Source: JADHUC01 sp964617665 (GTDB taxonomy: Bacteria; Planctomycetota; Planctomycetia; Pirellulales; Pirellulaceae). Taken from it: a DNA stretch of 28,340 nucleotides. The notes beneath the pieces are model-generated. The model was not told where the DNA came from. It ran no database searches and saw nothing but the letters and a program-made list of their open reading frames with translations. The DNA is taken from the NCBI GenBank assembly GCA_964617665.1, contig CAZUAH010000140.1:1-28340 (forward strand), in the 5' to 3' direction. Positions 24,901 through 28,340 of the stretch are shown here, in pieces (position 1 is the first letter of the stretch; each line of letters opens with the position of its first letter). The position numbers and the translations under genes are program-made.

Positions 24901-27160
24901 GCTCGACGACGTGCCCAATACGGCACGTGTTGTCGTCATCGGCCAGAACGCCATACCTGAGAGTATGGCTGCCGATCCGTTCTGCTATCGCATGGCTCTC
25001 ACCGGGCGCAGGGTGATCGTGCTGGACCAAGCCCATCCATTGCACTATCAGGCCATTCCGGCCGACGTGATGCCTACCACGTTCGTTGGCCGTTTTGGTT
25101 TCAGCGAGGACCTGAGCCACCCCATCTTCAATGGCCTGAACCAATCCGATTTCTTCACTTGGGGCAACGATCACATTCTGTACCGCAACGTCTACCGGAA
25201 AGGCACTAAAGGCGGGCGCAGCCTGCTGCAATGCGACGATCGACTGGGGTATACGGCGCTATTCGAATCAGCCGTGGGCGACGGGTTGCTGATCGTCAGC
25301 CAATTGGCGATTGGGGAGAAGATCGACACGCTGGGCGTGGCCCAGGCTGTGTTCAACAATATGCTGAACTACGCCGCTAGCTATGTGCCGGTGCGCAAGA
25401 ACACCCTCGTGGCGATCCCCAAGTCGGATCCTGCAGCGCGATTGTTGGCGGACCTGGACCTAAAATACCAGCATGTTTCGTCGCCGTTGGACGCCTTAGA
25501 TGGTGACGGAATTGCGGTAGTTCAGGCTACGCCAGCCAATCTTCGACAACTGGCGGCCAACAAGTCTCGCGTGGATGTGTTCTGCAATCGCGGCGGCTGG
25601 CTGATGCTGTGGGGACTAACGCCGAAGGGATTGGCCGACTACAACCGCATCGTCGAGCACGATCACGTCATTCGGCCATTCCAGATGGAACGAGTGCTGC
25701 TGGCGATGCCCCAGGATCCGCTGACTGCGGGGCTGACGCTGCGCGACGCGGTGATGGACACTGGCGAGAAGATCTTTGGATGGATGGCCCTGAAATGGCC
25801 GGACGAAGAAGCGTTCAAGTACATCGTCGACCACACGGACATTGCGCCGTTTGCCCAATTGCCGACGCCGGAGGAATTGGGCAAGGAACCGGATCGCGCG
25901 GCGAAAGGCAATGACCATTGGCCCGCGAACCTGGTAAACGGGTTTACGGCCGACGACACGTGGCGATTCACCTACTCGGTAATCATGGACGCCGGCCACA
26001 AGACCAAATGGACGATGGAACTGCCCAAAGAGGAAGAACTGGTCAGCCTGAAGATCAAGATCAACCAGATCTATCACAAAATCACCAAGATCAACTTGTA
26101 CGTTGACGACGATCCGGAGCCCGTCGTGGCTGAATTACGGCCGGAAGGGATGGTTCAGGAAGTCCCGTTGGCTGGCAAGCGAGGCAAACGCATTACGTTC
26201 GAGATCGCCGACTGGGAAGAAACCGGCAGACAGAACGTGGTTGGCATCGACAACTTCTGGTTGTACGTCAAACGCGACGACGATTACCTGCAGCGGGCGC
26301 GTCCGCTGCTGAACATCGGCGGTTTGATGCGATACGACAAGGGAAAGGGAGGTATTGTTCTCAACCAGTTGAACGTCCTCGATCATGAAAAGCTCCCGCT
26401 GAACAAGGTGAAGAAGGCCAATATCACAAAAGCCCTACTCGCCAACATGGGCGCCGTATTCGCACGGACAAAAACTATCATCGCCGGGGCCGGGCTGCGT
26501 TACGAACCCATCGAGATTCCTGACGCGCGTTTCAACGCTTACGTAAACCGCCAAGGCCGGCCGCGCTGGTTCCCTGGGCCGGGGGATGTCAGCGCGATCC
26601 CGTCGGGGGAACAGACCTACGCCAACGTAGATTACGTGCTGTCCGACTTTTCCACCTCACCGGTGCCCGCGGTGTTCATGCTGAAAGGGCACGGCAGCGA
26701 TGTGCAGGACGAGGAAATCAAGGGTATCACGGTGAACGAGAAGGCGGACGCACTGTTCTTCTTGCACACACTCAACCGCAGCAACGGAATCGCCGGATGG
26801 GAACGTCGGTATCAGGATGCGGAACGACGTGGCCGTCCGCTGCCGGAGGTGCCGGTCGTTTTCCGGTACGTCGTTTACTATGCGGACGGCCAGTCCGCCA
26901 CGGTTCCCGTGCGCTGGCGGGAGGGCGTCGGGCACTGGGTCGATACCTCCCCGAAAGCGTTTCCGCAGGCCGCGATTGCTTGGACTCACCGATTCGAAGA
27001 CAGCCAGAGTGACGAAAAGGCCGTCGTCTACTCCATGCAGTGGAACAACCCAAAGCCGGACGTACCGATCCGACGCATCGACCTGAGCTACGGTCCTGAC
27101 GGCTCTCGGTGGGGAACGCCAGCGGTGTTCGCTATCACTGCCGCCGCTGCGTCCCAGTAG
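21950..27160 (+). CDS. Very large exported GH2-like glycoside hydrolase, multidomain
   Basis: The 1736-residue product opens with a hydrophobic export signal (residues 4-20, cleavage probably after GKA). An N-terminal beta domain (about 22-200) resembles a carbohydrate-binding module. A GH2-type sugar-binding fold follows (about 235-425, with FNLTASVFVNGRFCDF), then an immunoglobulin-like domain and a TIM-barrel region (about 545-850). The barrel carries RNHPCVYIWSIENEI, where E678 fits the GH2 acid/base, and IMKGEIYF, where E775 may be the nucleophile. Residues about 955-1150 look like a class I glutamine-amidotransferase-like fold without a visible catalytic Cys. A discoidin-like or CBM-like module lies at about 1325-1445, followed by a C-terminal part of unknown type. 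Substrate is unknown. It follows the activator gene, which may control it. Confidence 0.8.
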   Translation: MSMGRLFVFMVLLLATSSGKAIDYAWFEGEEPTTTPKLKRGEGIEKLSRENGFGYDGWGRTWIISGEKMLHVGLQSGEVDKFMPDEGMVFGYDFQLAKRGRQNIWARIGYEWVRNDFQWRIDGGPWKTCSRNTPTTNIQPIQTWNELAWIKLGELDLNPGKHRFETRHYSYKEVDKRGNERTARILHMLDAVCITPDVFRPNGKWKPDADHQTEEDKMAAAHVFNVNASDDSAERVETVLDGWWTTAAWDENDVADESRLQPTTKLPNLETLAWYGYQVPEDRDAQRPEMGFSHRYLVRTYLDVPESLDGRGFFLDFQDFNLTASVFVNGRFCDFSKAHSTSWQCDVSRAVQPGQKNELVVVFKDAYYGLSTKYAQGVEKERGPRRFWNLPRSILSHMSGGQHLDMPTAWDTRTGILEPVTLVVSGPAYTTDVFCKPSVEKKELGLEISLINPSDEQVTLQVENEVVPWNQGRGGKAARTFRSQTVRLGARQMETIDLSENWADPVLWWPDRPHLYWVVTRLKRDGKVIDVKKTRFGFREWKWDSHLFTLNGVKWQMWADTNYTDSPQSFIELCKTSHMNQMRYWRRGMWVGMTRRQVLDYFDEVGMIVRSSGVFDGQGANYGGGLRVEDTSRPKDERGRYPRKAKPELFDNWKHQMSAWVREERNHPCVYIWSIENEITYINANNLGQWAEAEPAIRDAAEHVMRLDPTRPAMVDGGNALRDESLPVNGAHYTEFMGVSFRDFPDAAYTRDHFYNTLQRDAWRMVPDRPIMKGEIYFANGYPPERFATIGGDRCFIGVGQTMEARGLWGKMLSEGYRWSEVASWHFWMTNSERQYYNSWSPVAVLCRQWNWTFGTGRKVDRTLKVFNSTSQSDPIDVSWNVKLAGKVTANGSRRFQVAPGEAEEFRIAFTVPAVVSRTNGEFILSARRDGEEVFSDVKPMSVIAPNGIAKPRLAEADLAVFDPEGDVKAYLNKRGIAFTNMPALDDVPNTARVVVIGQNAIPESMAADPFCYRMALTGRRVIVLDQAHPLHYQAIPADVMPTTFVGRFGFSEDLSHPIFNGLNQSDFFTWGNDHILYRNVYRKGTKGGRSLLQCDDRLGYTALFESAVGDGLLIVSQLAIGEKIDTLGVAQAVFNNMLNYAASYVPVRKNTLVAIPKSDPAARLLADLDLKYQHVSSPLDALDGDGIAVVQATPANLRQLAANKSRVDVFCNRGGWLMLWGLTPKGLADYNRIVEHDHVIRPFQMERVLLAMPQDPLTAGLTLRDAVMDTGEKIFGWMALKWPDEEAFKYIVDHTDIAPFAQLPTPEELGKEPDRAAKGNDHWPANLVNGFTADDTWRFTYSVIMDAGHKTKWTMELPKEEELVSLKIKINQIYHKITKINLYVDDDPEPVVAELRPEGMVQEVPLAGKRGKRITFEIADWEETGRQNVVGIDNFWLYVKRDDDYLQRARPLLNIGGLMRYDKGKGGIVLNQLNVLDHEKLPLNKVKKANITKALLANMGAVFARTKTIIAGAGLRYEPIEIPDARFNAYVNRQGRPRWFPGPGDVSAIPSGEQTYANVDYVLSDFSTSPVPAVFMLKGHGSDVQDEEIKGITVNEKADALFFLHTLNRSNGIAGWERRYQDAERRGRPLPEVPVVFRYVVYYADGQSATVPVRWREGVGHWVDTSPKAFPQAAIAWTHRFEDSQSDEKAVVYSMQWNNPKPDVPIRRIDLSYGPDGSRWGTPAVFAITAAAASQ

Positions 27161-27168
27161 TGTAATGG

Positions 27169-27262
27169 CCTAGCGAGCATCCGATGTAGCAGCGATGCGA
27201 CAAAGCGCACGCCAGTCGGCTGGTGTTGGCTCGAATCGTGGATGCGTATTTCGCTCGCTAGG
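27169..27262. repeat. Long inverted-repeat element downstream of the GH2-like gene
   Basis: CCTAGCGAGC (27169-27178) and GCTCGCTAGG (27253-27262) are perfect 10-bp inverted arms around 74 nt. Inside are a second pairing (GCATCC with GGATGC) and a small hairpin (CGCCAG/CTGGTG around TCGG). The folded unit looks like a compact multicopy repeat or a MITE-like element without coding capacity, and may double as a transcript end. The rest of 27161-27471 holds no convincing gene; a 38-codon frame at 27272-27388 lacks an SD. Confidence 0.55.
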
Positions 27263-27471
27263 ACCAGGCATATGATGGGCGAAAAGCTGATCTTGGTGCC
27301 GACGACGGATTTGGCTGAGCTTCGCGCCTCCCTGTTGAGCCTACGGCAACTCTCGTGCGTTCCGAGCCCCAAGAGCGAATTTGGCTAAAGTGGCGTCCGA
27401 CCGTCACCGACGAAGACTCTAGAGAGTTGTCCAGACGAGGCAATTCGATCCTTGTTGAGTGAGGTGTTCCG

Positions 27472-27678
27472 ATGTCATATACACTGCGAGTTGTGGATTG
27501 GCGAGACAATCGGGGATGTAGTCACCCGGAATACAAGTCGCGGGCGTCCGTCTGGGACTTCGTCGACGGTCCGAGAGACTGGAAGTCGAGGGCGGAGGCG
27601 GAGGCAGCAGCCGAGGCAGCATGGATTGAACCCGACTGTAATGGTGTGGCTCCCGTATGCGTCGTGACGGAGTGTTGA
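27472..27678 (+). CDS. Small protein of unknown function (68 aa)
   Basis: ATG at 27472 is preceded by GAGG 8 nt upstream. The product starts MSYTLRVVDWRDNRG, has a charged middle with an Ala/Glu-rich stretch (RAEAEAAAEAAW) and three Cys, two near the end (VAPVCVVTEC). It has no membrane segment or signal peptide. I do not recognise the family. A strong intrinsic terminator lies 57 nt after its stop, which supports it being a transcribed gene. An overlapping frame starting at 27452 gives an Arg-rich product and is less likely. Confidence 0.45.
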   Translation: MSYTLRVVDWRDNRGCSHPEYKSRASVWDFVDGPRDWKSRAEAEAAAEAAWIEPDCNGVAPVCVVTEC

Positions 27679-27735
27679 ACCGCCACGATTCCCGCACATA
27701 GCAAACACTACAACGCCAACTTGGCGCACAGATAG

Positions 27736-27784
27736 AGCCCGAACTCCTTTGCCTTAGGCGAAAAGGGGGTTCGGGCTTTCTTTG
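27736..27784 (+). terminator. Rho-independent terminator
   Basis: A long stem pairs AGCCCGAACTCCTTT (27736-27750) with AAAGGGGGTTCGGGCT (27762-27777), with one bulge, and carries a small inner GCC/GGC pairing in the loop. TTTCTTT follows directly (27777-27783). It would end the transcript of the 68-residue small protein. Because the next ORF begins only about 27 nt later, it could also act as an attenuator for it. Confidence 0.7.
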
Positions 27785-27810
27785 CGCTGGGTTCCGGAAG
27801 GAGTGCGGCA

Positions 27811-27996
27811 GTGAAGACTACCCGGCCAGGAATTGAACACTCCGCTAGCATGCTGGGAATAGCGACGTTTTCTGAAGGCGACGCACAAACCGACGCATCT
27901 GACGCCAATCTGGCCCGCTGGCTGGATGCGTGTCCTGCGCCCCTGGATGAAGCCACGAGGGCGGACATCGTGGCGGTGGTGAAGGCGCAGGATTGA
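27811..27996 (+). CDS. Small protein of unknown function (61 aa), GTG start
   Basis: GTG at 27811 has an excellent SD (GGAAGGAG, spacer 7 nt). The product is soluble, acidic in the middle, and ends LARWLDACPAPLDEATRADI followed by VAVVKAQD. Short planctomycete ORFs ending in a LAxxxxAWPxLPexxRAxI-type helix pair are familiar, and this may be one, but function is unknown. The intrinsic terminator just upstream leaves little space for a promoter, so expression may need read-through. Confidence 0.4.
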   Translation: MKTTRPGIEHSASMLGIATFSEGDAQTDASDANLARWLDACPAPLDEATRADIVAVVKAQD

Positions 27997-28340
27997 GTCT
28001 CGCCCGACACCACACCGCAAAGGATCTACGGAAGGCTGCGTAAGAGTGTCTGGCGGTTCAACGCCGAACACTAGTATGGCACTTTCGATTACCTCGAAAG
28101 ACCTGAAAGCGGCGGCGTGATTCGCCAAACCCCCGCCCGTGCGTCGATGATGAATGCAGAACACGACGAAATTGTCAAACGAGGAGCGGAAGCGGGTAGT
28201 GTGTCATTAAAAGGTGCTCGTGGTCGGCGGGTGGTGTGGCTCATCGGTGATCACCCTCCTCGGAGGGTCCGTCGTCGCAAACCTTTCGGTCAACTCGTTC
28301 AATCGCAAATCGGCAATTCCTCTGGCTCTCCACTCTCGAC
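27997..28340. other. Terminal 344 nt without a supported gene
   Basis: Two hairpins are visible: CTTTCGA/TCGAAAG around TTACC (28082-28100) and ACCCTC/GAGGGT around CTCG (about 28253-28268). A frame opened by GTG at 28201 runs to the window edge (46 codons, very basic) but has only a distant purine-rich stretch upstream, so it is not called as a gene. No RNA gene is recognisable. Confidence 0.4.

Noticed and set aside
27272..27388. 38-codon frame starting MMGEKLILVPTTDL
   Set aside because: No SD, no recognisable family, and it is bounded by repeat-like DNA. It might be a degraded fragment, but there is no positive evidence.
27736..27784. Possible integron attC site or CRISPR-like repeat
   Set aside because: The hairpin lacks attC core sites and occurs once. 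A T-tract follows, so an intrinsic terminator is the simpler reading.
28201..28340. GTG-started frame open to the right edge
   Set aside because: Only 46 codons are visible, composition is very basic and the ribosome site is poor. It cannot be judged without downstream sequence.

Overview
The window looks like chromosomal DNA from a Planctomycetota bacterium, probably near Pirellulales. This rests on recall of typical features rather than a search. The cues are small membrane proteins with an FSLRTLM-type start, a dispersed palindrome whose reverse reading gives the EGEAPAEP-type peptide common in planctomycete genomes, large secreted glycosidases and peptidases, a GAF/sigma-54 activator with Planctomycetes-like motifs, and frequent GTG/TTG starts. 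GC content is moderate to high and uniform. I see no transposase, integrase, tRNA, rRNA or CRISPR array.

Layout. (1) 1-1145 (+): two overlapping genes for small membrane proteins, the first running off the left edge. (2) 1113-8345 (-): a tightly coupled gene set, in transcription order a P1B-type metal ATPase fused in frame to an SPFH (HflK-like) domain, an HflC-like SPFH protein with a His-rich tail, an HflK-like SPFH protein, a small NTF2-like anchored protein and, 64 nt further on, an exported M14 carboxypeptidase. (3) 8626-12238 (-): a DinB-like protein and a 1021-residue exported peptidase (TolB-type propeller, PA, M28, PDZ). (4) 12418-16065 (+): a 1215-residue FtsX/MacB-type permease without a neighbouring ATPase. 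(5) 16257-19689 (-): a GH95 alpha-L-fucosidase and the enoyl-ACP reductase FabI. (6) 19858-27160 (+): a sigma-54-type activator divergent from fabI, followed by a 1736-residue exported GH2-like glycosidase. (7) 27161-28340: mostly non-coding, with an inverted repeat, two small unknown ORFs and a good intrinsic terminator.

How it fits together. The most striking unit is the SPFH/P-type ATPase operon. HflK and HflC normally form a large membrane cage around FtsH. Here a third SPFH domain is joined covalently to a metal pump, next to a partner with nine histidines in its first 21 residues, and the genes are linked by overlapping or nearly touching stop and start codons. A metal transporter held inside an SPFH membrane microdomain is a reasonable inference, but substrate and direction are not shown. 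The GH95 enzyme, the activator and the GH2-like enzyme suggest degradation of fucose-containing or other complex polysaccharides. FabI is housekeeping fatty acid synthesis.

Limits. Functions come from motif recognition by eye. Start codons were chosen from Shine-Dalgarno (SD) spacing and signal peptides. No similarity search was run, so any claim of novelty is provisional.
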